Notes under the pieces: model-generated
Databases searched by the model: none
What the model was told of the DNA's origin: nothing
What the model saw: the letters and a program-made list of their open reading frames with translations, nothing else
Shown: positions 7,848 to 16,836 of the stretch, in pieces
Position numbering within the stretch: position 1 is the stretch's first letter
Layout: each line of letters starts with the position of its first letter
Position numbers and translations under genes: made by a program
From: DATBVX01 sp963810775
GTDB taxonomy: Bacteria > Pseudomonadota > Gammaproteobacteria > Steroidobacterales > Steroidobacteraceae
DNA: 64,000 bases
Direction of reading: 5' to 3'
NCBI GenBank assembly: GCA_963810775.1
Contig: CAWEOT010000015.1
Location: forward strand, 186,001-250,000

Positions 7848-8254
7848 TGATGCGTGTGCTCACCTTCGTTCTTGCCCTGTGGGTAAGTCTTCTGGCGCAC
7901 GCTGACGACGCGGCACGTGCCAAGCAGAACTACCAGCTCAACTGCATGGGCTGCCATGCAGAGGACGGCAAAGGACTCGAAGGGCAGGTGCCGTCGCTGC
8001 ACGGCACGTTGTCGAAGATCTCGAGTGCACCGCAGGGCCGGGACTATGTGCTGCGCGTTCCGGGCGTAACACAATCGCTGCTGTCGCCGGCTGAAGTTGC
8101 TGAAGTTCTCAACTGGGCGATTCTTCAGTTCAGCGATGTCGAAGTCGCGAAGCAGGTCAGGCCATTCACGGCCGCTGAGGTCGCAAAGGCGCGCAGCCAG
8201 CCGCTGCTCGAGATCAGCACGACACGCGCGAAAGTATTGCGTGAAACACCCTGA
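7844..8254 (+). CDS. Exported monohaem cytochrome c, likely electron acceptor of the amine dehydrogenase
   Basis: 136 residues from ATG 7844, which overlaps the light-chain stop; two more ATG codons follow directly (7847, 7850). A signal peptide (VLTFVLALWVSLLAHA) precedes one haem-binding motif, CMGCH (residues 34-38). No methionine occurs after the CxxCH, so the usual Met sixth ligand is missing; the His in PSLHG is a possible substitute. Position after the light-chain gene is where mau clusters carry amicyanin or a c-type cytochrome, so it probably carries electrons away from TTQ. It has only one haem and is too small to be MauG. Confidence 0.82.
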   Translation: MMMRVLTFVLALWVSLLAHADDAARAKQNYQLNCMGCHAEDGKGLEGQVPSLHGTLSKISSAPQGRDYVLRVPGVTQSLLSPAEVAEVLNWAILQFSDVEVAKQVRPFTAAEVAKARSQPLLEISTTRAKVLRETP

Positions 8255-8267
8255 CTGCCGAAGCCCT

Positions 8268-8471
8268 TCAGGGCGGCGCCCGGTCGCGCAAGTCTTGCTC
8301 GGCCGTCCGAATCGCTTCGACGATCGTGTCGATCGACTTCATCTGCGCGCCAAGGGCAAGACAGAGTTTGGCCAGGAACAGCGACTCGTGCTCGCGCCCC
8401 GCACGATCGATCGCTGCGGCAATCAGGTCGTAAGCCTGCTCGAGTTCCGATTCTGACAAGCCGTCTTTCAT
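8268..8471 (-). CDS. DUF2783 small protein
   Basis: 67 residues starting at the ATG read from 8471 down. It is acidic and helical (SESELEQAYDLIAAAIDRAG, then SLFLAKLCLALGAQMKSIDTIVEAI). This matches the DUF2783 family, small proteins usually encoded next to FAD-dependent aromatic hydroxylases. It lies 4 bp downstream of such a hydroxylase gene on the same strand, so they are one operon. The function is not known; a helper or regulatory subunit of the hydroxylase is the obvious guess. A longer in-frame upstream extension only reads through the hydroxylase gene and is rejected. Confidence 0.75.
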   Translation of the reverse strand: MKDGLSESELEQAYDLIAAAIDRAGREHESLFLAKLCLALGAQMKSIDTIVEAIRTAEQDLRDRAPP

Positions 8472-8475
8472 GGAA

Positions 8476-10134
8476 TCAGTTTCCGAGCGCACGCAGAAAG
8501 GCCTGGCGCGCTTCGCGCGGCACGACGCGCTGCCAGCGCGCGGCCACATGACGATCGGGCCTGACCAGATAGAAGGTGCCGTCCGTGGCGCCGTACGCCG
8601 TGAATGTATCAGCGGGCGCCTGCACACCATTGTCCCGGCGCGAGATCACGATCGGTTCAAACGTTTCGCTTCCCACGTCGAGATCCTGGAATAGCTTCTG
8701 CACCTCAGCTGGGATCTGGTCGGAGTCGCAGAAGTATATGCCGCTGAACCCGATTCCCAGCCGGTCCAGCAGGAAGTCATCCGTGCCCAACCTGCGATTC
8801 GTGAGCGGTGCTCCGGCACGGGGGCCCGCCTCGAATTCATGCTCTGTCCGGGTCGTCAACGGACTATCGAGATACGAGTACGGGCTCGACTGTCGCGGAT
8901 TGATCAATGGCCGCGTTGTTTCACCATGCACGGCGAGCGATAACGCGGCGGTTCGCAGGAGCTGGTACCCGCGCGTGGGCGGTGTCATGAAGAGCGTGCT
9001 CCGGGTGGCGTTGCGAAATACATCGAGCGTCGCGCCGCGCCGCTCGATCGAATAGCTGTCGAGCAGCTTCGTCGGTGCCAGCCCATGAATTACGTAGGCC
9101 AGTTTCCAGCCTGCATTCATCGCATCGGCGAGCCCGGAGTTCAGGCCGCGCACCCCGAAGATAGGAACCAGGTGCGCGGCGTCGCCCAGGAACAGGATCG
9201 GGCCGTGGCGATAGTCATCGAGGGCCAGAGAGTAGGCCTTGTAGAGGCTCCACCATTCGAGTTCCCATGGAGCCGTCTCACCGACCATCTGCAGAATCGC
9301 AGCGACCCGCGCACGGATGTTCTCTTCTCGCAGCGCGTCCTGCTCGCTTTCGTCATCGCGCAGTTGGTAGTCCACACGCCAGATATCATCAGGTTGTTTG
9401 TGGATGAGAACCGTGGCGCCAGGATTTGCAGGTGGATCGAAGAATGCCCGCCGTTCGGTCGGATACTTCGAAGCCATGCGTATGTCGACGATGACGTACC
9501 GACCCTCGTAAGCATCGCCGCGTAGTTTCAGGCCGGAAAAGTGCCGCACCGCGCTGCGGGCGCCGTCGGCAGCCAGTACGTAGCGCGCGTGCAGTTGGTA
9601 GCTCCCGATCGGCGTCTCGACCGCAAGCGTGGCGCCGGCAGAGGCGTGCTCGATGCCGATGAGACTGCTGCGCCAGCGCAGGTCGATCCGTGAGTTGTTC
9701 GCTGCAGCCTCGACCAGGAATTGCTCGATGTACTGCTGCTGCAGGTTGTACATCGGATAGAAACTTTCGTCCCGGGAATGCGGCATTTCGAGGCGGTACA
9801 CGGGTCGGGTGCCGTAATAGGACGTACCGTGAGTCCAACCCAGCCCCTTGGCGACAAATCGATCCGACAGCCCAAGCTGTTGCATGATCTCGAGGCTGTG
9901 GCGCGCGATGCAAATCGCGCGACTGCCGTCGTGCAGCGTGCCCTTCGCGTCGAGTACCACGCAGCCAATTCCGTGCCGGGCGAGTTCCAGTGCAGCGGTC
10001 AGCCCGACGGGCCCTGCACCCACGATCACGACGTCGTGTTCGTTTGCCTGGCCCCGCATCTCGGGCGGCGCCACAAACTCGAAGCGGGGATTGGTGAAGT
10101 ACAGAGAAGCGTTGCGGTCAGCTGGGCGGGGCAT
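8476..10134 (-). CDS. FAD-dependent aromatic hydroxylase (PheA/TfdB/MhpA type)
   Basis: 552 residues from the ATG at 10134 (MPRPADRN). Domains: FAD-binding Rossmann GxGxxG (VIVGAGPVGLTAALELARHG, about residue 35), the second FAD/NAD(P)H motif LAADGARSAVRH, and the GD motif FLGDAAHLVPIFGVRGLNSG. A thioredoxin-like C-terminal region follows, as in phenol and 3-(3-hydroxyphenyl)propionate hydroxylases. It would insert a hydroxyl group in an aromatic ring using NAD(P)H and O2. It is paired with a DUF2783 gene downstream and transcribed away from the TonB receptor at 10328. In context it may supply a catechol to one of the extradiol dioxygenases; the substrate cannot be read from sequence. Confidence 0.85.
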   Translation of the reverse strand: MPRPADRNASLYFTNPRFEFVAPPEMRGQANEHDVVIVGAGPVGLTAALELARHGIGCVVLDAKGTLHDGSRAICIARHSLEIMQQLGLSDRFVAKGLGWTHGTSYYGTRPVYRLEMPHSRDESFYPMYNLQQQYIEQFLVEAAANNSRIDLRWRSSLIGIEHASAGATLAVETPIGSYQLHARYVLAADGARSAVRHFSGLKLRGDAYEGRYVIVDIRMASKYPTERRAFFDPPANPGATVLIHKQPDDIWRVDYQLRDDESEQDALREENIRARVAAILQMVGETAPWELEWWSLYKAYSLALDDYRHGPILFLGDAAHLVPIFGVRGLNSGLADAMNAGWKLAYVIHGLAPTKLLDSYSIERRGATLDVFRNATRSTLFMTPPTRGYQLLRTAALSLAVHGETTRPLINPRQSSPYSYLDSPLTTRTEHEFEAGPRAGAPLTNRRLGTDDFLLDRLGIGFSGIYFCDSDQIPAEVQKLFQDLDVGSETFEPIVISRRDNGVQAPADTFTAYGATDGTFYLVRPDRHVAARWQRVVPREARQAFLRALGN

Positions 10135-10327
10135 GTCAGCTTCCCCATCGGTCAGCAGGGCACGCGCGAAGCATCGCGTGGCAGTAAGTATTGCACGTTG
10201 CTCTTGTGCCACACCAACGGTTTGCATCTATCTGTGCGCTGCCGCGCCTGATAGTCTTTCTGCAACGGCCGCGTGACCTACCACTCGGCTGCCGTTGCGG
10301 CGCATTCAAGCACGGGGGGAACACAAA

Positions 10328-12635
10328 ATGCCTTTCGCCATCTTGAAGATTCGACGGCTATCCATCTTATTGACGAGTCTCGCTGTGCTGCTCCCTTCCG
10401 TGGCCAGTGCTCAACTCGAGGAAGTCATCGTCACCGCGCAGAAGCGCGCCGAGAGCATCCAGGACGTCGGTATCTCGATCTCGGCCATCTCGGCAAAACA
10501 ACTCGAACAGCTCGGGGTTAAGAACACGATCGACATCGCTCAACAGGTGCCGGGTCTGCATCTCTTTACGTATTCGCCGGCCTTCACCGTCTTCAGTCTG
10601 CGCGGCATTTCGCAGAACAACTTTCAGGACAACCTGGAAGCCCCCGTCGCGGTCTACCTCGATGGCGCCTACGTCGCCAGCATGAACGCAATCAACATGC
10701 AGCTCTTCGACATGGATCGTGTTGAAGTGCTGCGAGGCCCGCAAGGCACCTTGTTCGGACGCAATGCCACCGGCGGCGTCATCCAGTTCCTGACACACAA
10801 GGCGACGGACAAGGAAACCAACGGATACCTCGAGGGGTTGGCGGCGGACTTTGGTAACTACTCGGTTGAAGGTGCGTTCGGCGGCGCCTTCTCCGACAAC
10901 GTCCGCGGGCGACTGTCGGGACGCTGGGAAACGGCGGACGGATACGTCGAACCGGGAACCGCCTTTGGCATACAGGCGGACGGTAGAGACTCAAACGGCG
11001 CCAACGGTTACGCCTTGCGCGGCAACCTGCAGATCGATGCGACCGACAACGTCCTCGTCGATCTGACCGCCTCTTATGCCAAGGACGACGACGTGCCCAC
11101 CGGCGTTTACGTCGTGACGTTCGTCGGCATCGATCCCGTGACCGGGTTGGCGTCGTTTCACAACGCGGTCGATCCAGCCACAGGGGCGGGTCCGATGGAT
11201 TTTCCGCGGACACCCATCACCGGGGATGGATGGCATCATTTCACGAGCCGTACGCCCTTTGCGGGGACGGACGATCCGTCGCTGGTGAACAAGCAGCCCT
11301 ACATGGACCGCGAGGTGAAGTCTGCTACCGCGACGGTCACGGCCGAGCTCGGTGGTGGCGTGCAGCTCGTGTCCATCACCAACTGGATGGACATGGACAA
11401 GTTCTACGTTGAGGATTCCGCCGGCGGACTGGCGTTCTTCCCGTACAACACCATCAACTCTTACGATCAATGGTCGGAGGAGCTGCGCCTTGCCGACGCG
11501 GACGGCGTATTCCGCTGGCAGGTCGGCGCGTACTACCTCGACATGACCTGGGATACGTTCCAGTCCGTGCAGGGTGCAGCGATCCTGTCGGGCATCACGG
11601 GAAGTCCCAGCGATACCCAGAAGCAATCGACCTTCGGTGTCGTGGATTCGAGAAACTGGTCCGTATTCGGACAGGTTGAATACGATTTCGCGGAAGCCTG
11701 GACCGCAGTGCTCGGGTTCCGATGGTCGCAGGACGATAAGCACCTCGACTTGCGGCAAGTTCGGCAAGACATTCCGCAGGGACTTCCACCGACGGAAGTG
11801 TTCAACATTGACGTTGACAACGGCGGGATTTCGGACCTCGATGAGATCGACTACGGCGACTGGGCAGCACGAGCCCAGATCAACTGGAAGCCGACGGACG
11901 ATGCCCTGCTGTACCTTGCCTACAACCGTGGCATCAAGGGCGGCAACTGGTCTCTCGACCCTCTCGGTGCCGTGAGCGCTGCGGATCCAGCGGCGCTCAA
12001 GCATGACCCCGAGAAGCTGAATTCCTATGAGGTCGGATTCAAGCTCGACTTCCTTGAGGGCAGGGCACGGCTCAATGGTGCCGTGTACTACTACGACTAC
12101 CACGACTACCAGGCGTTTTCGATCTTCAACCTGACGCCGCAGGTGACCAACTCGGATGCCGAGTCGAAGGGTGGTGAGCTCGAGTTCAGCGTGACACCCG
12201 TGACCGGTCTGGACTTCATGCTCGGCGCTGCCTACATCGACTCCGAGGTGGAAGCGGTTCCGGACGTGTTTGGCGGCACGATAACGAACGTCGAGTTTCC
12301 CGACCGCACCGGAGTTCAGCCTCAACTTCCTCGGGCGCTACCATTGGCCCGCCTTTGGCGGCGAGCTCGCGGTTCAGGTGGATGGCAACTGGAATGATGA
12401 CCAGTTCCTGGAAGGCTCGAACTCGGATGCGTCCTTCGAACCCTCCTACTCAGTGTGGAATGGTCGCCTCTCATATGAGACCAGCGACAAGGGGCTGGGA
12501 GTGGCGCTTTGGGTCAAGAACTTCACGGACGAGGAGTATCGGATCTATAACCTTGACCTCGGCCTGATCGGCTTCATCGAGCAGGTCTACGCGCCACCTC
12601 GCCAATATGGAGTGACGCTGTCGTACCGCTGGTAA
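10328..12635 (+). pseudogene. TonB-dependent outer-membrane receptor, frameshifted near the C-terminus
   Basis: The start ATG at 10328 gives a signal peptide (LSILLTSLAVLLPSVASA) followed by the EEVIVTAQKR segment at the start of the plug domain, a full plug (RGPQGTLFGRNATGGVI) and a long beta-barrel. Near 12305-12312 the reading frame changes. The first frame ends at 12397 with unrelated residues, while a second frame continues the barrel (EFSLNFLGRYHWPAFGGELAVQVDGNW in two pieces) and ends at 12635 with the typical C-terminal LSYRW. The bases ACCGGAGTTC would read as the family's RTPEF if two C residues were restored. Either a decayed receptor or a consensus error. It probably imports an aromatic or siderophore-like ligand; divergent from the hydroxylase. 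Confidence 0.82.
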
Positions 12636-12644
12636 GAAATCAGT

Positions 12645-13892
12645 TCAGGCTTCGACCCGGCAGGGGATCTTCAGAAAGCCCCGGAAGCGCGCCCGTCCTC
12701 CGCGCGTAGGCTTTCCCGTGATCGCGTATTGCGGGAAGCGTTCCAGAAAGCGCGCGATCGCGATGCTGCCTTCGAGCCGCGCCAGGCTCATGCCGACGCA
12801 TTGATGAATGCCGGAGCCGAACGCGAGATGCCGGTTGGGCGAGCGCGTGATGTCCATCCGATCCGGCTCGGGGAATTGCTCGGGATCGCGATTCGCAGCG
12901 CCGATGCAGAGCGTGATCGGTGTCTGCGCGTCGAGCGCCTGTGCAGCGATGGATACGCTTTGCGTGGTGATCCGATTGCCCAGCTGATTCGAGCTCTCGA
13001 GCCGCAGCACTTCTTCGACCGCTGACTTGATGAGCTCGGGTCGCGCGAGCAGCGCGTCTTTTTGATCCGGATTGTCGTGCAGCGCCACCAGCCCGTTGCC
13101 GATCAGGTTGGTCGTGGTCTCGTGTCCCGCGTTCAGAAGAAAGATGCAGTTGTGCACCAGCTCCCTGGCGCTCAGGCGCTCGCCCTGATCCTCTCCCTGG
13201 ATGAGACGTGTCAGCACATCGTGTTCGGGATTACCGGGCCGAACGCGCCGCTCGGCGATGACCGTGTCGAGGCAGGCGATGAATTCTTCGACGGCTTTAT
13301 TGCCGCGTGCTGCAACCTCGTCAGTCACGACCGGCTCCAGGGCTCCCAGTATTGCGAGCGACCAGCGGCGTAACGGGCCACGTTGCTCGTGGGGAATCAC
13401 GAGCAGGTTGCCGATAATTTCTACGGGGATGGCACTCGCGAAGTCGTCGATCAGGTCGGCATCGCGTTTTTCAGCCATCGCGGCCAGCAGTCTGTCCACC
13501 AGCGCGATCAAGCCTGGTTGCAGGTCAGCTATCGCGCGGGGAACCAGCGCGCCATTGATCAACCTGCGTACGCGCGTGTGCAAGGGCGGGTCGTTGAACA
13601 CGAGGCTGGTCGTGTGGTGCTCGTAGAGCGGTGAATCTCCGTACTTGGGTTTGAACTCGACCTTCTTGTCGGAGCTGAAGAGCTTCGGGTTCTTATAGAC
13701 GTACTCGACGTCGCGATAGCGCGTCAGCAGGTAGCCGCCGCCCGGCAACTGCTTGACGGGCTCGTGGTACCGAAGCGCCGCGTAGTACGGAAATGGATTC
13801 TCATAGAAGTCAGGGGGTAAGCGCCGCAAATCGAATTCGCGCGCCAGTTGCGCCGGGGGTACGAGATCGGGCGATTCAACTACTGTGGGCAT
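12645..13892 (-). CDS. Cytochrome P450 (bacterial class I type)
   Basis: 415 residues. The I-helix oxygen-binding motif is NAGHETT (residues 254-260), the K-helix ExxR is EVLR (294-297), and the haem-binding loop is FGSGIHQCVG with the thiolate Cys365. No membrane segment, as expected for a soluble P450 needing separate ferredoxin and reductase, and neither partner is encoded nearby. Its 3' end is 10 bp from the TonB receptor's last codon (convergent), and its 5' end diverges from an aldehyde dehydrogenase with 168 bp between. Hydroxylation or O-demethylation of a small substrate is likely; the actual substrate is unknown. Confidence 0.93.
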   Translation of the reverse strand: MPTVVESPDLVPPAQLAREFDLRRLPPDFYENPFPYYAALRYHEPVKQLPGGGYLLTRYRDVEYVYKNPKLFSSDKKVEFKPKYGDSPLYEHHTTSLVFNDPPLHTRVRRLINGALVPRAIADLQPGLIALVDRLLAAMAEKRDADLIDDFASAIPVEIIGNLLVIPHEQRGPLRRWSLAILGALEPVVTDEVAARGNKAVEEFIACLDTVIAERRVRPGNPEHDVLTRLIQGEDQGERLSARELVHNCIFLLNAGHETTTNLIGNGLVALHDNPDQKDALLARPELIKSAVEEVLRLESSNQLGNRITTQSVSIAAQALDAQTPITLCIGAANRDPEQFPEPDRMDITRSPNRHLAFGSGIHQCVGMSLARLEGSIAIARFLERFPQYAITGKPTRGGRARFRGFLKIPCRVEA

Positions 13893-14060
13893 CGAAGTCT
13901 GCTGACGCCAGGGGCACGCGCATTATCAATGATGAATCCGGCAACGTGAATCGCTGGGCTCGGTTTGATTGGTTTATGATGCCTGCAGAAGGTGCGGTCG
14001 TGCTGCGGCGAGCGGCGCATCGATAACACCTCGCTCAACTGGCGCGTTAAGGAGAAGGTC

Positions 14061-15542
14061 ATGGCGACTACCACTCAATCCGTGGCGGATCTTGGTTCCG
14101 GTTTCGGGCAGATGTACGTCAACGGCAAATGGACTGACGCGAGCAGCGGAGACACCTACGACGTCATCAACCCCGCGACCGAGGCGGTATTCAGCAAGAT
14201 CGCGGCGGGCGCCGCGCAGGAAGTCGACGCGGCGGTCAAGGCAGCTCGCGCGCAGTTCGATGGCGGCGAATGGTCGAAGATGCCGGGGTCACAACGCGCG
14301 CGCCTGCTGAATCGGCTCGCGGATCTGCTGGAGCGTGACAAGGAATATCTCGCGAAACTGGAATCGGCGACGGTCGGAAAACCGTTGTTCGAGCCGACCA
14401 TGCTCGACATTCCAATGACGATCGACACGGTGCGCTACTTCGCAGGCTGGGCGGACAAGATCGAAGGACGCACGATTCCGACGGCGGGCGTGTTTGGCCG
14501 GCCAGCGTTCAGCTACACGGTGCGCGAGCCCGTCGGCGTCATCGGCGCGATCACGCCGTGGAATGCGCCGACGATGATCGCCGCCTGGAAGTTCGCTCCG
14601 GCACTGGCAGCAGGCTGCACGATGGTCATGAAGCCCTCCGAGGAGTCGCCGGTGACGACGCTGCACATCGCGAAGCTCATGGAGGAAGCTGGAATTCCCG
14701 CTGGTGTGTTCAATGTCGTCACCGGCATCGGCGAAGTCGCCGGCGCGGCCTTGGCGCGACATCCCGGCATCGACAAGATCAGTTTCACCGGCAGCCCTGA
14801 AGTGGGTCGCGAGATCCAGAAGGTCGCGGCCGATGGATTCAAGCGAGTGACACTCGAGATGGGCGGCAAGACGCCGCACATCGTCTTGGCCGACGCGGAT
14901 CTCCCGAGCGCCATTGGCGGCGTCGCCATGGGGCTGTTCGCAAACTCCGGCCAGATCTGTGCCGCCGGCACGCGAATCTTCGTGCACCGTTCCAACTACG
15001 ACAAGGTACTCGACGGCCTGGCAGGGGCTGCAGCGGGGGTGAAGCAGGGCGACCCGTTCAACCCGGAAACCAACATGGGTGCGCTCGTCAGCAAGAAGCA
15101 GCTCGATCGCGTCGAAGGCTACGTGAAGCTGGGCGTGGGTGAGGGCGCAAAGGTCGTCGCCGGTGGCGGGCGCAAGGAAGGCAAGGGGTATTTCTTCCGT
15201 CCCACGATTCTCTCGGGTGTGAAGAACGAGATGCGGGTGGCGCAGGAAGAGATCTTCGGACCGGTCGGCGCGGTCATGCCGTTTGATGATCTCGACGAGG
15301 CCGTGCGCCTTGCGAACGCGACTCGATATGGTCTTTCGGCTTCTGTATGGACGCGCGACATCAACGCGGCTCACACGATTGCCTCGAAGGTGCGCGCGGG
15401 CACGGTGTGGATCAACGCCTGGGGTGCGATCGACCCGCGCTTGCCCTGGGGCGGCTTCAAGACCAGCGGTATCGGCCGCGAGTTGGGCTATCGCGGCCTG
15501 GAAGCCTGTCTCGAAGAGAAAGTAGTCTCGGTAGTGATGTAG
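14061..15542 (+). CDS. NAD(P)-dependent aldehyde dehydrogenase
   Basis: 493 residues from ATG 14061, preceded by AAGGAGAAGGTC, a good ribosome site. The full ALDH fold is present: PWNAP, KPSEESP, the FTGSPEVG cofactor loop, catalytic Glu in LEMGGK and catalytic Cys in FANSGQICAAGTR, and the C-terminal GWGGFK-like PWGGFKTSG. It oxidises an aldehyde to an acid. It lies alone between a divergent P450 and a convergent VanA-like Rieske oxygenase. A role in oxidising aromatic aldehydes (or the aldehyde released by the amine dehydrogenase) fits the region but is inferred. Confidence 0.93.
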   Translation: MATTTQSVADLGSGFGQMYVNGKWTDASSGDTYDVINPATEAVFSKIAAGAAQEVDAAVKAARAQFDGGEWSKMPGSQRARLLNRLADLLERDKEYLAKLESATVGKPLFEPTMLDIPMTIDTVRYFAGWADKIEGRTIPTAGVFGRPAFSYTVREPVGVIGAITPWNAPTMIAAWKFAPALAAGCTMVMKPSEESPVTTLHIAKLMEEAGIPAGVFNVVTGIGEVAGAALARHPGIDKISFTGSPEVGREIQKVAADGFKRVTLEMGGKTPHIVLADADLPSAIGGVAMGLFANSGQICAAGTRIFVHRSNYDKVLDGLAGAAAGVKQGDPFNPETNMGALVSKKQLDRVEGYVKLGVGEGAKVVAGGGRKEGKGYFFRPTILSGVKNEMRVAQEEIFGPVGAVMPFDDLDEAVRLANATRYGLSASVWTRDINAAHTIASKVRAGTVWINAWGAIDPRLPWGGFKTSGIGRELGYRGLEACLEEKVVSVVM

Positions 15543-15556
15543 ACGCCGAACAAGCC

Positions 15557-15586
15557 CGTCCGCGATGCCTCGGAGCATCGCGGACG
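15557..15586. terminator. Hairpin between convergent genes
   Basis: A perfect 12-bp inverted repeat (CGTCCGCGATGC and its complement) with a 6-base loop CTCGGA lies between the convergent aldehyde dehydrogenase and Rieske genes. No strong T-run follows on either strand, so it may work as a bidirectional, partly factor-dependent terminator. Confidence 0.6.
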
Positions 15587-15596
15587 CGGCTCGAAT

Positions 15597-16658
15597 CTAC
15601 GCGTTGGTTCCAGTGGCGACCGACGGAGACTGCTCGGCGTCGATCAACTTACCCAGCACGCGGCGGAAATGCGCCAGAGGCGCATCGGCCATGATCGCCA
15701 GCATCTGGAAGTTCGGGTCCGCATCGAGTGTCTGCTGCTGACGTTCGATGATGGCCTTGTCCTCCATGAAGCCCTCGATGAGGCTGTCGAGCAACGAGCG
15801 CGAGATGGTCGAGTCCTCGCCCTCGTAGTCATTCAGGTACGCCCAGAAGAAGTGCGTCGTGCTGCGAGTCTCGGGCGTCATGTACTGACAATTCCGGTAC
15901 TGCTTGGTCCCCTCGACGATGTTGCCCTTTTCCGCACCGGTACCGGCCGGGGCGAACATGGTCTCCATGTAGAAGATGCCGGGAATGTACATGGTCGACA
16001 GGTTGCGCCGGTCGACCTTGTCATTCTTGTTCTTGATGACCTTGCGATGAAACGGCGGAGCGTCGCTGTTCATGTGCCAGCGCTCGACCCGGAAGCCGCG
16101 CTCGAGACGTTCGACCGCGATCGGCTTGGTGACGTAGGCATATTCTTCCGAACCGCCGAGTGTCTTCGTGTGCACGAAGGCGAGGTGAGCAAAGTCGCTC
16201 AGGTTGTCGACGATCAGCAGATAGCTCGCGTCGTAGTGCAGGTAGGCGGGAAGACCCTTCCAGCGCGGATCGCTCAGGTACGGGAAATCGATGATCTGGG
16301 ACGGGTCGGCCTTGGCGGGGTCACCCATCCAGATCCAGACCAGATGGCCGCGCTCCTCGATCGGGTAGGTGCGAACGCGAAGTTTCGGTGGAATCATGTC
16401 CTGGCCGGGGATCTGCACACAGCGCCCGGTCGAGTCGTACTTGATGCCGTGGTACATGCAACGCACGGCATCGCCTTCCAGTCGTCCCTTCGAGAGCAGC
16501 GCGCCGCGGTGCGGACAGCGGTCGTTCATCGCGGTGACTTTGCCGCTATCGCCCCTGTAGAGGAGCACTGGGTCTTCGAGCAAGGTGCGTCGCAGGAGCT
16601 TCCCGTCGATCAGCTCGTGATCCCAGGCGGCGACGTACCAGCAATTTCTCAGAAACAT
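15597..16658 (-). CDS. Rieske non-haem iron oxygenase, VanA (vanillate O-demethylase)-like
   Basis: 353 residues starting at the ATG at 16658 (MFLRNCWYVAAW, the usual VanA-type N-terminus), with GGAGG six bases upstream; an upstream ATG in frame contains that ribosome site and is rejected. The Rieske cluster ligands are CPHRG (near 52) and CMYHG (about 17 later). The mononuclear iron site is in DNLSDFAHLAFVH (Asp and two His). Family members demethylate vanillate or hydroxylate related rings, taking electrons from a separate VanB-type reductase, which is not in the window. Convergent with the aldehyde dehydrogenase. Substrate unproven; O-demethylation is the best guess. Confidence 0.85.
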   Translation of the reverse strand: MFLRNCWYVAAWDHELIDGKLLRRTLLEDPVLLYRGDSGKVTAMNDRCPHRGALLSKGRLEGDAVRCMYHGIKYDSTGRCVQIPGQDMIPPKLRVRTYPIEERGHLVWIWMGDPAKADPSQIIDFPYLSDPRWKGLPAYLHYDASYLLIVDNLSDFAHLAFVHTKTLGGSEEYAYVTKPIAVERLERGFRVERWHMNSDAPPFHRKVIKNKNDKVDRRNLSTMYIPGIFYMETMFAPAGTGAEKGNIVEGTKQYRNCQYMTPETRSTTHFFWAYLNDYEGEDSTISRSLLDSLIEGFMEDKAIIERQQQTLDADPNFQMLAIMADAPLAHFRRVLGKLIDAEQSPSVATGTNA

Positions 16659-16836
16659 CGAAACCTCCATGGCGGGCGTTCAGGTGCGCCGGCACGAGTA
16701 CGCGCAGTGGGCAGCGGTCTTCATTCTAAGCCTTGAGCGTAGCCGGCTGCCATTCGCGGAGTGGCAGCCTGGCGCGCCCGCGCAGATAATTCCGCAACGT
16801 CGCGGCGAACCCTTCGCCGCGGGGGGAAACCATGTC

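Noticed and set aside
7844..8254. MauG identity for the small cytochrome
   Set aside because: MauG is a dihaem protein of several hundred residues; this one has 136 residues and one CxxCH.
12300..12320. Phase variation as the cause of the TonB receptor frameshift
   Set aside because: There is no homopolymer or short tandem repeat tract long enough for slipped-strand switching, so an indel or error is simpler.
10991..12325. Minus-strand open frame of 444 codons across the TonB receptor
   Set aside because: It is a shadow of the receptor's barrel region and has no recognisable domain.
14289..15578. Minus-strand open frame of 429 codons over the aldehyde dehydrogenase
   Set aside because: Complement of a well-conserved ALDH gene; no family motif, Arg- and His-rich.
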